Positions 26,297 through 35,128 of a DNA stretch of 64,000 nt are shown one piece after another. The stretch covers positions 62,001 to 126,000 of the forward strand of contig NZ_JRLV01000015.1 of the NCBI RefSeq assembly GCF_000769915.1, written 5' to 3'. Positions within the stretch are counted from its first letter, which is position 1, and every line of letters begins with the position of its first letter. Origin of the DNA: Flavobacterium beibuense F44-8 (GTDB lineage: Bacteria > Bacteroidota > Bacteroidia > Flavobacteriales > Flavobacteriaceae). Position numbers and translations under genes: made by a program. A model generated the notes under the pieces. The model worked only from the letters and a program-made list of their open reading frames with translations. It had not been told where the DNA came from and searched no databases.

Positions 26297-26911
26297 ATGA
26301 ATAATGAAGAAATGATTTTTATAGCTGTACCTAAAGATTATCCTGAAGACTTATATGGTTTTATGGAAAGAGATTTAAATAGTTTAAACTTTAAGGTAAA
26401 AACCATTTATACTAATAATGGTGTTATGGCAGGTATTGAATGGGCTTTACCTACAGTGGTTACAGCTTATTTACTTAAACCTTTTTTTGAGACAATATTA
26501 AAAGAAGCTGCTAAAGATTTATATAGTGCAGTAAAATTGAAGTTGAAAGATTTTATATCTAAAAATAGAGCACGTAAATATAAATATGTCACAGCTACTG
26601 CTTCTGTTGAAAAGTTGTCAGGAAATTATAATCAATCGATAACAGTTTCACTAGAAGCTTTTTTGCATCCCAAAGTTAAGGTTAAAGTTTTATTTGATGA
26701 GTCAGTTTCTGATGATGATATGGATGCTATGCTTGAAGGAATGTTTGAAGTGTTAAAATATATTTATTCTGAATGCCAAAAAAATATACCTGAAGAAGTT
26801 TCAGAAACTGATGATGATAAACTAGATTTATTTCTGTTAGCGAATTTAGATTCTCAAACTTGGGAAATACTTACACAGAAACAAATGGTAGAAAGGTACA
26901 AGCAAAAGTAA
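26297..26911 (+). CDS. Hypothetical protein, 204 aa
   Basis: I take ATG 26297 (MNNEEMIFIAVPKDYPEDLY); a TTG two codons earlier is less likely. A hydrophobic segment (about 45-70, MAGIEWALPTVVTAYLLKPF) could be a membrane or buried helix. A basic stretch KLKLKDFISKNRARKYKY and an acidic C-terminal part (SVSDDDMDAM, ETDDDKLD) follow. I recognise no family. Base usage looks more AT-rich than in the neighbouring housekeeping genes and it sits after a repeat cluster, so it may be an acquired orphan. A bidirectional terminator follows. Confidence 0.6.
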   Translation: MNNEEMIFIAVPKDYPEDLYGFMERDLNSLNFKVKTIYTNNGVMAGIEWALPTVVTAYLLKPFFETILKEAAKDLYSAVKLKLKDFISKNRARKYKYVTATASVEKLSGNYNQSITVSLEAFLHPKVKVKVLFDESVSDDDMDAMLEGMFEVLKYIYSECQKNIPEEVSETDDDKLDLFLLANLDSQTWEILTQKQMVERYKQK

Positions 26912-26983
26912 ATATAATTCTTAGTATAATTTAGAAATGCTTTTATCATTCTATAATGTCAAAACTCATTATTTATAATAAAC

Positions 26984-27017
26984 AAAAAGGGCAGCTTTAT
27001 AAAAGCTGCCCTTTTTT
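26984..27017. terminator. Bidirectional terminator
   Basis: AAAAAGGGCAGCTTT (26984-26998) pairs with 27001 onwards, flanked by A and T runs on both sides. It serves both the orphan gene (plus) and the beta-barrel gene (minus). Confidence 0.85.
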
Positions 27018-27042
27018 TAGGAGTATCTGTAAAAATTAATAA

Positions 27043-29535
27043 TTAACCTCCCATATTAAAATCGTCGTCACCGCCCTGTCCCTGTCTTTCTTGTTTCATT
27101 CGTTGCTGATTGTTCATATTGAAACGGTAAGTGAACGAAAGGGTAACCTGTCTTTCTCTCCACTGCCATTCACTATATGATGAAACCGTAGGTAGGTTGG
27201 TATAATTTTTTCTTTTTCGGGTATTAAAGATGTCGCTTACGTTAAGTGTTAACGTAGCTTTTTCTTTAAGAATGTCTTTGCTTAATGCAGTATTAAAGTG
27301 CATTATACCCAGGCTGCGTCCCTGTGCGGTGTTTTGAGGAGCATTATATGTTCCGTTAATTTGCCAGTCCATTTTCCATGGCAGGTTCATTTTACTGCTT
27401 ACTCTGGTAAACCAAGTGTATGCAGTATTGTCAAAGTTTTGGAAATCGGTAACTTCTTCACCGTTTCCGTTAGTGTATGTCCAGGTGTAATCGCCATCGG
27501 TTTCAACCCTAAAGAAGTTAAAGTTACCATTAAGTTTCCACCATCTGAAAGGATTGTAGTTTAAGGTAAACTCAAAACCAAAACGGTACTCTTTAGCTAA
27601 GTTAATAGGAGTAGAGTAGGTAACCGGAGTTTGTCCCGGTAGGGCATCTTCGGTTCTTCTAACAAACTGAAAAGAATCTTCGGTAATATTTAAATAAGCC
27701 GAAGTGCTTAGTGTAAGGTCTCTCCATTTTTTTAGATAGCCTACATCAAACGAGTTGGTTTTAGACGGGTCAAGGTCTGGGTTACCCTGAAATACATTAA
27801 TGTTACTTTGCAGGCTCGAGAACGGATTAATGAAAAAGCCTCTAGGCCTGTTTATCCTACGGCTGTAACTAATACTTGCACTGCTTCCTTCAGAAAATTC
27901 GTAAGTAAGGAAAGCACTCGGGAAAAAGTTATTGTAACGTTTGTTGTTATATTCATCTCTGTTTATAAGGTTTACATCGATATTAGAATCTTCCCAGCGA
28001 AGCCCTAAAAGGTAAGAGAATTTAGAACCAAATTTAGAACCATACTGAGCGTACAGGGCATTTACATACTCATTGTACTCAAGCATACTGGAAAAGTTTC
28101 CGTTTTGTTGCCATTCGTTGTTCTCGTCAAGTATCTGTGCTTTAGCATCGGTGTCTTTTTGAGTAAAACTACCACGGTAACCTGCTTCAAACCTGTTGTT
28201 TTCGCCAAAAGGTAAAACGTAATCTGCCTGAATAAGCGTACGTTTTTCCTCTTCATAATTAAGTGTTCTTTCGATAGAACTGTCATCAGGATTTGTGCTT
28301 CCTAAAATCATGTCCCTGATTTGCGAATTCTCATCGTCGGTACTTCTTGAAATATTGGCATCAACTTTAAGTTCGTGTCCGTCTCCGTCAAATTTTTTAA
28401 GGAAGCTGGTAGTATAATTAAAGTTTCTGTCTTCTTCGTCTTCCGAGTTAAAACGGTAACGGGTGTTGTTAAACGAACCGTCTGCATTATAGTTGTAGTA
28501 ATATGTATCGGTAGGGTTGTCACCATTGCTGTTTCTGGCAGAAACCGAGTTGGTCCAGCTAAAAGTACTGTCAATATACCACTCAAAACCAAGAGTAGCG
28601 TTATATCCTTTACGTTTTCTTTTGTTTTCCCTACGCTCGTTTATAAAGCTAGTAGTGTTTCCGTTCTCATCAAAGTATTCTGAGTCGGTCATGCTGTTAC
28701 CCGGGCTGTTTCTGTAATTGTAACCAAGGTTAGAGAAAACGTTGAATTTTTCTCCTCTGTAGTTTAGGTTAGCCATAATACCGTGATTATCGGGCGTACC
28801 TGTGTTTGCGGTAACCGAACCGTTAAAGCCCTGAGCTTTTCCTTTTCTAAGGATAATGTTGATAATACCCCCACCACCTTCGGCATCATAACGTGCAGAC
28901 GGGTTGGTAATAACCTCAATTTTATCTACCGAGTCGGCAGGAAGTACTCTAAGTACATCTGCAAGGTTAGAGCCATACAGGTTAGACGGTTTACCATCTA
29001 TCATAATAGTAACACTTTCGTTACCTCTAAGGCTTACATTACCTTCTACATCAACGGTAACCGATGGTACATTGTCAAGTACGTCGCTAATGGTTCCTCC
29101 TTTAACGATCATGTCCTGACCTACGTTGTATACTTTCTTGTCAAGTTTAATGTCTACGGTAGAACGTTCTGCACGAATTTCCACTTCCTGCAAAAGGGTG
29201 GCATCGGGAGCCATAACCGTAGTACCTAAATTAGTATCGGCATTAACCTGTCTGTTGCTTACAACTACAGACTTGAACGATATAAAATCGTATTTAATAT
29301 TGTATGTACCCGGAGCTATATTAATGCTGTATTCACCGTTCATATCGGTCATTGCACCGTTTACGGTTGTGTTGTCGAGTTTTTGTATTGTTACTGTTGC
29401 AAATTCAAGGGGTTGTTTCGTTTCCTGGTCAATAAGTTTACCGCTAATGGTAACATTACCCGGATTTCCTTGTGCTATTGCTCCTATTGATGTAAAAAGT
29501 AAGAGTAATAAGAATACGGATTGTATTTTTTTCAT
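27043..29535 (-). CDS. TonB-dependent-receptor-like outer membrane beta-barrel protein
   Basis: The start at 29535 (MKKIQSVFLLLLLFTSIGAIAQ) gives a proper signal peptide; an upstream Met would bury it. The 830-residue protein has a carboxypeptidase-regulatory domain (about 28-105, ISGKLIDQETKQPLEFATV) and a plug domain (about 115-230: GGTISDVLDNVPSVTVD, SVTIMIDGKPSNLYG, NPSARYDAEGGGGIINIILRK). A long barrel ends in RQVTLSFTYRFN. The last 25 residues are Gln/Gly/Asp-rich and probably disordered. It is larger than the family member at 478 and closer to true TonB receptors. The substrate is unknown. It is transcribed alone. Confidence 0.88.
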   Translation of the reverse strand: MKKIQSVFLLLLLFTSIGAIAQGNPGNVTISGKLIDQETKQPLEFATVTIQKLDNTTVNGAMTDMNGEYSINIAPGTYNIKYDFISFKSVVVSNRQVNADTNLGTTVMAPDATLLQEVEIRAERSTVDIKLDKKVYNVGQDMIVKGGTISDVLDNVPSVTVDVEGNVSLRGNESVTIMIDGKPSNLYGSNLADVLRVLPADSVDKIEVITNPSARYDAEGGGGIINIILRKGKAQGFNGSVTANTGTPDNHGIMANLNYRGEKFNVFSNLGYNYRNSPGNSMTDSEYFDENGNTTSFINERRENKRKRKGYNATLGFEWYIDSTFSWTNSVSARNSNGDNPTDTYYYNYNADGSFNNTRYRFNSEDEEDRNFNYTTSFLKKFDGDGHELKVDANISRSTDDENSQIRDMILGSTNPDDSSIERTLNYEEEKRTLIQADYVLPFGENNRFEAGYRGSFTQKDTDAKAQILDENNEWQQNGNFSSMLEYNEYVNALYAQYGSKFGSKFSYLLGLRWEDSNIDVNLINRDEYNNKRYNNFFPSAFLTYEFSEGSSASISYSRRINRPRGFFINPFSSLQSNINVFQGNPDLDPSKTNSFDVGYLKKWRDLTLSTSAYLNITEDSFQFVRRTEDALPGQTPVTYSTPINLAKEYRFGFEFTLNYNPFRWWKLNGNFNFFRVETDGDYTWTYTNGNGEEVTDFQNFDNTAYTWFTRVSSKMNLPWKMDWQINGTYNAPQNTAQGRSLGIMHFNTALSKDILKEKATLTLNVSDIFNTRKRKNYTNLPTVSSYSEWQWRERQVTLSFTYRFNMNNQQRMKQERQGQGGDDDFNMGG

Positions 29536-29621
29536 GAATGGTTCTGGTTTTTTTATTGGGGGTTTGACTACAAAAAGCAGCCCAAGTTTAATGAACACCC
29601 CATAAAAAAATGTTAAATTTT

Positions 29622-29963
29622 TTAAAGGATTTCTTTTATTTTTTCGGCCGGACGGGCAACAACAGCTTTGTCTCCATTTACCACTATAGGGCGTTCTATA
29701 AGGTTAGGGTGTTGTAGCATGGCTTCAATAACTTCACTGTCAGAAAGTTCCTTTCCTTTATAGTCAGAAATCCATATTTTTTCTTTCGTTCTAACCAGTT
29801 CAATAGGGGCTATTCCAAGCTTTTTTATAATAGTTGTAAGCTCATTTTTGGTTAAAGGCTCATTTAGGTATTTTACGGTTGTAAATGGTTTCTCTTCCAG
29901 TTCTAAAAACTGTAATCCCTCGCGGGACTTGCTGCAACGCGGGTTATGGTATATAGTAATCAT
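29622..29963 (-). CDS. arsC: ArsC/Spx-family arsenate reductase-like protein
   Basis: This 113-residue thioredoxin-fold protein starts ITIYHNPRCSKSREGLQFLE. It has the catalytic Cys10 of the glutaredoxin-dependent arsenate reductase class, and the phosphate-loop arginine region is IERPIVVNGDKAVVARP. It should reduce arsenate to arsenite using glutaredoxin or a similar thiol. No arsenite exporter or ArsR repressor is nearby, so its real cellular role may be broader. The gap to the beta-barrel gene start (29535) is about 86 bases. Confidence 0.87.
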   Translation of the reverse strand: MITIYHNPRCSKSREGLQFLELEEKPFTTVKYLNEPLTKNELTTIIKKLGIAPIELVRTKEKIWISDYKGKELSDSEVIEAMLQHPNLIERPIVVNGDKAVVARPAEKIKEIL

Positions 29964-30049
29964 GATAATTTTTTTGCAAAGAACGGCATTATAATTTTAA
30001 AATTAAATTAACTTAGGGCAAACTAAATTTTAAACTTTCAATTTTACAC

Positions 30050-30985
30050 ATGTTTATTAAACAGGCATTTAAACCCGAGAATAAGTATTGGAAATATCTG
30101 GTAGGGTCGGTTATTGTATTTTTAGCTTCTGTAATAGGACAAATACCTTTAATGATTGCGGTTTTTGCAAAGTCGGTTAAAGAAGGGGAGAGCATGCCCG
30201 TAGATCAGTCTGAATTGCTTCGTTATCTGGATCTTAACCTCACTTTATTACTTATACTGCTTTCGTTTACTTTTGCTTTTATAGCTTTTTACTTTGTGGT
30301 AAAAAACTTTCATGGTCAAAAGTTTAGAACGGTAATAACTGCCAGACCCCGTGTTGACTGGAAACGTATATTTTTCGCTTTCTTTTTATGGGGAACTTTT
30401 TTAACGGTTACTACTGCTTATGAGTATTACTCTAAACCTGATACTTTTGAAGTACAGTTTAATTTATCAAAGTTTGCCATACTGTTTATAATTGCTATTG
30501 TTTTTATACCTATACAAACCACTCTTGAAGAACTTATTTTCAGAGGATATTTAATGCAGGGGTTTGGCAGGCTTGGACTAACCAAATGGTTTCCGCTTGT
30601 AATGACATCTGTAATATTTGGGGTTATGCACCTTTCTAACCCTGAGGTGGGTAAAATGGGGATGGTTATAATGGTATACTATATAGGTACCGGATTGTTT
30701 TTAGGTGTAATTACCCTTATGGACGAAGGTACCGAGCTGGCACTGGGATTCCATGCAGCCAACAACCTTATTACGGCATTGCTTGTAACTTCTGAATGGA
30801 GTGCTTTTCAAACACATTCGGTTTTAAAAAGTCTTTCAGAGCCTGAAGTAGGATATACGGTTCTGCTTCCGGTAGTTGTAATTTTTCCGATTCTTTTGTT
30901 TATCTTTAGTATGAAATATAAATGGCGCAACTGGAAAGAGAAACTTACCGGTAAGGTTGTGCTGCCAACCCACGAAATTTACTAA
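30050..30985 (+). CDS. CPBP family intramembrane glutamic endopeptidase
   Basis: The 311-residue polytopic protein contains the three CPBP (Rce1-like) motifs: EELIFRGYLMQG near residue 160, FGVMHLSNP, and HAANNLITALL. The two Glu and two His are the putative catalytic set. Six to eight membrane helices are apparent. Possible roles include processing of membrane or prenylated substrates; none can be assigned. It lies 17 bases before menE and is probably co-transcribed with it. Confidence 0.88.
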   Translation: MFIKQAFKPENKYWKYLVGSVIVFLASVIGQIPLMIAVFAKSVKEGESMPVDQSELLRYLDLNLTLLLILLSFTFAFIAFYFVVKNFHGQKFRTVITARPRVDWKRIFFAFFLWGTFLTVTTAYEYYSKPDTFEVQFNLSKFAILFIIAIVFIPIQTTLEELIFRGYLMQGFGRLGLTKWFPLVMTSVIFGVMHLSNPEVGKMGMVIMVYYIGTGLFLGVITLMDEGTELALGFHAANNLITALLVTSEWSAFQTHSVLKSLSEPEVGYTVLLPVVVIFPILLFIFSMKYKWRNWKEKLTGKVVLPTHEIY

Positions 30986-31002
30986 CAAAACACTAACCCC
31001 AC

Positions 31003-32049
31003 ATGAGTAATCCAGATTATCACTTTGTGCACAACAGCTTTAAGCTGAATGGATTTCATCTTAATGAAGATGACCTGTGCCGTACGGCTTACATTTACAT
31101 TAAAGAAGGAGAACCGCATGAAAAAGCGGTAGGTGAATTTTTACTGGACTGGTTTGATCATCGCGATTTTATAGAGATGCAAACATCCGGAACTACAGGA
31201 GCACCTAAAATGATTAGGGTAGATAAACAGGCTATGGTGAATTCGGCACTCGCAACGGGCAGCTTTTTTGAGCTGGATGAAGGCATAAAAGTACTTCACT
31301 GCCTGCCTACACAATTTGTGGCAGGTAAAATGATGCTGGTGCGTGCCTTTATACTGGGTTGGGATATGGATATGATTGCCCCTGTGGCAAATCCGTTAGA
31401 GCGACTGGATACGGTTTATAATTTTAGTGCTATGGTACCACTACAGGCACAAAACAGCCTTATGAAGCTTAAAAAAGTGAAAAAGCTTATACTGGGTGGA
31501 GCAAAGGTGAGCCAGGCGCTTACAAAGCAACTAAAAGGGCTTCCTACCAAAATTTATGAAACTTATGGTATGACCGAAACCATTACCCACATTGCGGCTA
31601 AGCCGGTAGGAGATGAGGCGTTCACGGTACTGCCTAATGTTAATATAAGTCAGGATGAACGCAAATGCCTGGTAATTGATCCTTATGTAATTTGCGACGA
31701 ACCTGTAGTTACTAACGATGTGGTTGAGATTGTAAACGACAAGCAGTTTATATGGCTGGGCCGATATGATAATGTAATTAACAGCGGTGGTGTAAAACTG
31801 TTCCCGGAGCAGATTGAAGAAAAACTTTCTGAATATATAGGACGACGCTACTTTGTACAAGGCAGTCAGGATGATACACTGGGTGAAAAACTGATACTTG
31901 TTGTAGAGGGTGAACCTTTTGATTTGCCAACCGACGCGTTTAAGCATCTTGGTAAATTTGAAAAACCAAAAGAGGTGGTATTTGTACCTCAGTTTATTGA
32001 AACCGTTAGCGGTAAAGTAATAAGGGATAAAACGCTGGAAAGCGCTTAA
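31003..32049 (+). CDS. menE: AMP-forming acyl-CoA ligase, probable o-succinylbenzoate-CoA ligase
   Basis: The 348-residue enzyme has the adenylate-forming motifs QTSGTTGAPKMIRVDK (ATP loop), YETYGMTETITHIA, IWLGRYDNVINSGGVKLFPE and the catalytic Lys in SGKVIRDK. It is shorter than the usual 450 or more residues because the N-terminal part is reduced, as in the menE proteins I know from Flavobacteria. The menaquinone step CoA-o-succinylbenzoate formation fits. No other men genes are in the window, so the substrate is inferred. A long hairpin lies downstream. Confidence 0.8.
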   Translation: MSNPDYHFVHNSFKLNGFHLNEDDLCRTAYIYIKEGEPHEKAVGEFLLDWFDHRDFIEMQTSGTTGAPKMIRVDKQAMVNSALATGSFFELDEGIKVLHCLPTQFVAGKMMLVRAFILGWDMDMIAPVANPLERLDTVYNFSAMVPLQAQNSLMKLKKVKKLILGGAKVSQALTKQLKGLPTKIYETYGMTETITHIAAKPVGDEAFTVLPNVNISQDERKCLVIDPYVICDEPVVTNDVVEIVNDKQFIWLGRYDNVINSGGVKLFPEQIEEKLSEYIGRRYFVQGSQDDTLGEKLILVVEGEPFDLPTDAFKHLGKFEKPKEVVFVPQFIETVSGKVIRDKTLESA

Positions 32050-32067
32050 TAAAATATATTTTGATAT

Positions 32068-32175
32068 AACTGTCTCAAATGTCATTTTGAGTGCAACTGA
32101 GTGGTGCCAATAAATCTCTTGCCAGAATTTTAAAGGTTCTCCACTTTGCAAAGTGACACTATATTTGAGACAGTT
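32068..32175 (+). repeat. Long inverted repeat/terminator enclosing a repeat unit
   Basis: AACTGTCTCAAAT (32068-32080) is perfectly complementary to 32163-32175, followed by a T run, as in a terminator with an unusually large loop of about 80 bases. The loop contains GTCATTTTGAGTGCAACTGA-type sequence like the dispersed units at 26034, and a perfect palindrome CACTTTGCAAAGTG near 32142. Confidence 0.65.
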
Positions 32176-32202
32176 TTTTTTGTAATCTATAATAACTTAC
32201 AC

Positions 32203-32634
32203 ATGAAACGGGTTAAAAAATCAGGTAGGTATTTAATTATAGTACTATCAGTGATGGTATTGAATAGCTGTGTTGATGTACATGATACTTTTAAAAGTAA
32301 AATGCTGGTTTCGGGTAAGGGCGAAAAAATTTATATCAATACTTTAAACTGGGGAGTGACAGATGATTATCAATACACCGTTATTACTAAAAACAGTACT
32401 TTACTCAAAGATAGAAAAGACACCATAAGCGGAATAAAAGGGCTGGATCCTTTTGTATATAAATTTAGTGGTGATTCGCTTACTATTTTCTTTCAAAAAG
32501 GAAACAGAGTAGATGTGAAAGAAGAGTTTAAAACGATACAGTTCAATTATATTCCTCTTGATAATAAAGACTATATAAAATTATTGAGTGATACAAGAGT
32601 TAATAAAAACGGATGTCACTTAGTTTCAGATTAA
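32203..32634 (+). CDS. Hypothetical lipoprotein
   Basis: ATG 32203 gives MKRVKKSGRYLIIVLSVMVL and then the lipobox LNSC. An upstream start would place a hydrophilic stretch before the signal. The 143-residue product is small, with beta-rich spacing (YTVITKNSTLLKDRKDTISG), and no motif is known to me. It is 29 bases before the next small secreted protein; the two may form a unit. Confidence 0.7.
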   Translation: MKRVKKSGRYLIIVLSVMVLNSCVDVHDTFKSKMLVSGKGEKIYINTLNWGVTDDYQYTVITKNSTLLKDRKDTISGIKGLDPFVYKFSGDSLTIFFQKGNRVDVKEEFKTIQFNYIPLDNKDYIKLLSDTRVNKNGCHLVSD

Positions 32635-32663
32635 CGGTTAATGAACTTTAATGCTGCTAAACC

Positions 32664-33266
32664 ATGAAAAATTACCTGCTTTTTATTGTTCTTTTATTGA
32701 GTGTAAAAATGTATTCTCAGCAAAAGGGAGATTCCATACAGGTTAAAGGAATAATGGCTGTAGAAGTATGCAGGCAAAATGAGTTTAACCCATGCTTTAA
32801 TTTTTCTCCCACAGACAAAACTAAAAATCCAATGCTCTATAAAATAGGTGAAGACGGTAATCCCGACTTTACTGTTGCTTATGCTATTCCTTTTCCGACT
32901 TCAGATATATTGGAATTTGACAATGCAGATAAGCTATATGATGCTGTTTTTGACCAGCATCCAATAACTGATTCTCTTGATGTTTGTCTTTCTAAGAAGC
33001 AGGTTAAACGCATTAGGCGTTTTTTAAAAAAGGAAGTAAATAATGTAGAAAAAAACTATAGAAAAGACAAAAGGGGAACTGTAAAATATACTTTTGACGG
33101 TTGTATTACCTACTATTTATATCAAGTAGATTTACTATGTGTTTATCATGGTATCCTTCCTGTAAACAGGGTTAACGAAGATGGTGAAAAACTTGTTTTT
33201 GAAGAAGACACAAAAGTATATTACATAAAAAAAGTAAATGCTATAACGCCTGTAAATAGTGATTAG
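32664..33266 (+). CDS. Hypothetical secreted protein
   Basis: The signal peptide MKNYLLFIVLLLSVKMYSQQ is followed by a 180-residue mature part with four or more cysteines (CRQNEFNPCF, VCLSKKQ, GCITYYLY, LLCVYHG) and a basic helix (KQVKRIRRFLKKE). No family is recognised. It is probably co-transcribed with the lipoprotein gene before it. Confidence 0.7.
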   Translation: MKNYLLFIVLLLSVKMYSQQKGDSIQVKGIMAVEVCRQNEFNPCFNFSPTDKTKNPMLYKIGEDGNPDFTVAYAIPFPTSDILEFDNADKLYDAVFDQHPITDSLDVCLSKKQVKRIRRFLKKEVNNVEKNYRKDKRGTVKYTFDGCITYYLYQVDLLCVYHGILPVNRVNEDGEKLVFEEDTKVYYIKKVNAITPVNSD

Positions 33267-33345
33267 TTTATCTTTTATCATATTTGTTAAGACTCTATCT
33301 ATCTCTAATACTATCATGTTTTCTTTATTTAAATAGTTTTTTATA

Positions 33346-33939
33346 TCATATCAACGCAGCAATAGGTTCGCCAATTGCAGTAGGGACAGTATAAATCTCC
33401 TCTACAGGTAATAGGGCTTTGGCTTCCTCAATTTTACCTTCGGTTATAAGCAGATGAATTTTTTTACAGTCATCGGTAATATCTTCAATTTCTGTAATCC
33501 ATTCGTTTACATATTTGCCTACAGCTTCGCCCGATAGTCCTATTTGTATGGAACGGTAGGGAAGGGCTTCCAGAAATATATTTTTCTCAGGGTCCCATTG
33601 TATCCTTACAGGACTTTGCTGTAGTGTTGTTTTCCAACTTTCACGGTCCTGGTGGATATTACTGTTAAAATGAGAAAGACAGGCGTTGCTTAAAGCCCAT
33701 TCAAACCCCTCACGCTTAATTTTTATTTTAAGGATATGTTCCTGTCCTTCCTTTTGTGCCCAGCCCGAACGGTACATCATCCAAAGGTAGGAAGGTTTAA
33801 TCCACGTCATTCGCTCCATTTTAAAGGGAGGTACAAAGGTTTGGTTTTCTACAGCGCCTTTTGCTATAGCACTGTTATAGGCCTGATATACGGTTATGGT
33901 AGTATCGTCATACTGAGCCCTGATTTGATTGTTTGTCAT
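33346..33939 (-). CDS. DUF4291 domain-containing protein
   Basis: The 197-residue protein matches the DUF4291 pattern: IRAQYDDTTITVYQAYN at the start, then FKMERMTWIKPSYLWMMYRSGWA and a following ILKIKIKREGFEWAL. This family is widespread and of unknown function. The conserved early Arg, Asp and Tyr and the WIKPSFLWMMYRSGW block suggest an enzyme or nucleotide-binding fold, but no activity is established. It is a single gene. Confidence 0.9.
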   Translation of the reverse strand: MTNNQIRAQYDDTTITVYQAYNSAIAKGAVENQTFVPPFKMERMTWIKPSYLWMMYRSGWAQKEGQEHILKIKIKREGFEWALSNACLSHFNSNIHQDRESWKTTLQQSPVRIQWDPEKNIFLEALPYRSIQIGLSGEAVGKYVNEWITEIEDITDDCKKIHLLITEGKIEEAKALLPVEEIYTVPTAIGEPIAALI

Positions 33940-33974
33940 AATTTGTAAAGTGTGTAATTAAAATAAAAGTAAAC

Positions 33975-34010
33975 AAAAAAGCATATACCTAAAAGATATA
34001 TGCTTTTTTG
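33975..34010 (-). terminator. Terminator after the PiT gene
   Basis: AAAAAAGCATATA pairs with TATATGCTTTTTT across a short loop, between the DUF4291 start (33939) and the PiT stop (34033). Confidence 0.7.
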
Positions 34011-34032
34011 ATAATTGTTTGCTGTATCTCTT

Positions 34033-35094
34033 TTAGATAAAAATTTTAATAAAGTAGTAAACCAATGCGGCAATTACTGCCGATACCGGTATGGTTAATA
34101 TCCATGCCCAAAGCAGACTTATTGTAACACCCCAGCGTACTGCCGATACCCTTTTTGTAACACCAACACCAATAATAGAACCGGTAATGGTATGGGTTGT
34201 AGATACAGGGATACCAAAATGCTCTGTGGTATACAGGGTAATAGCACCTGCCGTTTCGGCAACAACACCTTCAAATGAGTTTACTTTGGTGATTTTAGAT
34301 CCCATAGTCTTAACGATTTTCCAACCGCCACTCATGGTACCTAAACCTATCATAACGAAACTCGCAAGCGGCACCCAGCTCCAGTGATCTACAAAGTAGG
34401 CAAATTTATTATCTGCTGTTAGGTAAGCAGGATCGGGGTCGATATTAAGGTGGTAGTATATTACTGCCGCCCCTATAATACCCATAACTTTTTGAGCATC
34501 GTTTGCACCGTGACCTAAACTGAATAATGCCGAGGATACTAACTGTAACCTTCTAAACCATTTATCGGCTCTGGACGGGTTTACCTTACGACAGATGTTG
34601 AGCACGAGTATTGCCAGAAAATAAGCGACCACCATACCAATAAACGGAGCCATGAATATGAAAAGTACAATAGGAAGTACTTTAGCATAGTTAACTACCG
34701 TGTTCAGGTCGGCTCCCGGTATTGTAAAGGCATGTGCCAGTGCAGCTCCCATAAAGCCCCCTATAAGGGTATGTGATGACGACGAAGGTATGCCCAGTTT
34801 CCAGGTAAGCAGGTTCCATGTAATGGCTGCTATAAGCCCGGCAAGGATAACCTCAAGCGTAATAAAGTCTTCACTAACGGTTTTGGCTATGGTATTACCA
34901 ATTTTAAACTCACCAATCCAGTACTTGGATATAAAGTAAGCCATAAAGTTAAAGAATGCAGCCCATAATACAGCCTGAAAGGGTGTAAGTACTTTTGTGG
35001 CGACTATGGTCGCAATGGAGTTAGCCGCATCGTGAAATCCGTTTATATAGTCGAATATTAATGCTAAAACTATGATTATAATGAGTAAAACCAT
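34033..35094 (-). CDS. Inorganic phosphate transporter, PiT family
   Basis: The 353-residue membrane protein carries both PiT signature repeats: FDYINGFHDAANSIATIVAT at the N-terminus and GHGANDAQKVMG with PVSTTHTITGSIIGVG at the C-terminus, plus SSSHTLIGGFMG. It should import phosphate using the proton or sodium gradient. It is second in an operon with the DUF47 gene, 34 bases downstream of it. This is a common pairing in which the DUF47 protein modulates the transporter. Confidence 0.93.
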   Translation of the reverse strand: MVLLIIIIVLALIFDYINGFHDAANSIATIVATKVLTPFQAVLWAAFFNFMAYFISKYWIGEFKIGNTIAKTVSEDFITLEVILAGLIAAITWNLLTWKLGIPSSSSHTLIGGFMGAALAHAFTIPGADLNTVVNYAKVLPIVLFIFMAPFIGMVVAYFLAILVLNICRKVNPSRADKWFRRLQLVSSALFSLGHGANDAQKVMGIIGAAVIYYHLNIDPDPAYLTADNKFAYFVDHWSWVPLASFVMIGLGTMSGGWKIVKTMGSKITKVNSFEGVVAETAGAITLYTTEHFGIPVSTTHTITGSIIGVGVTKRVSAVRWGVTISLLWAWILTIPVSAVIAALVYYFIKIFI

Positions 35095-35128
35095 GATGAA
35101 TCAGTTTCTTGGGGTTTTGGTTTGTTTT

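Noticed and set aside
28783..29605. Plus-strand frames of 70-160 codons
   Set aside because: They are antisense to the second beta-barrel gene, which has a full set of family motifs.
29622..29963. Arsenic resistance island
   Set aside because: Only an ArsC-like gene is present; no ArsR, ArsB or Acr3 genes adjoin it.
31531..32151. Open frame of about 206 codons on the minus strand
   Set aside because: It is antisense to menE and extends into the hairpin region; no signal or motif is present.
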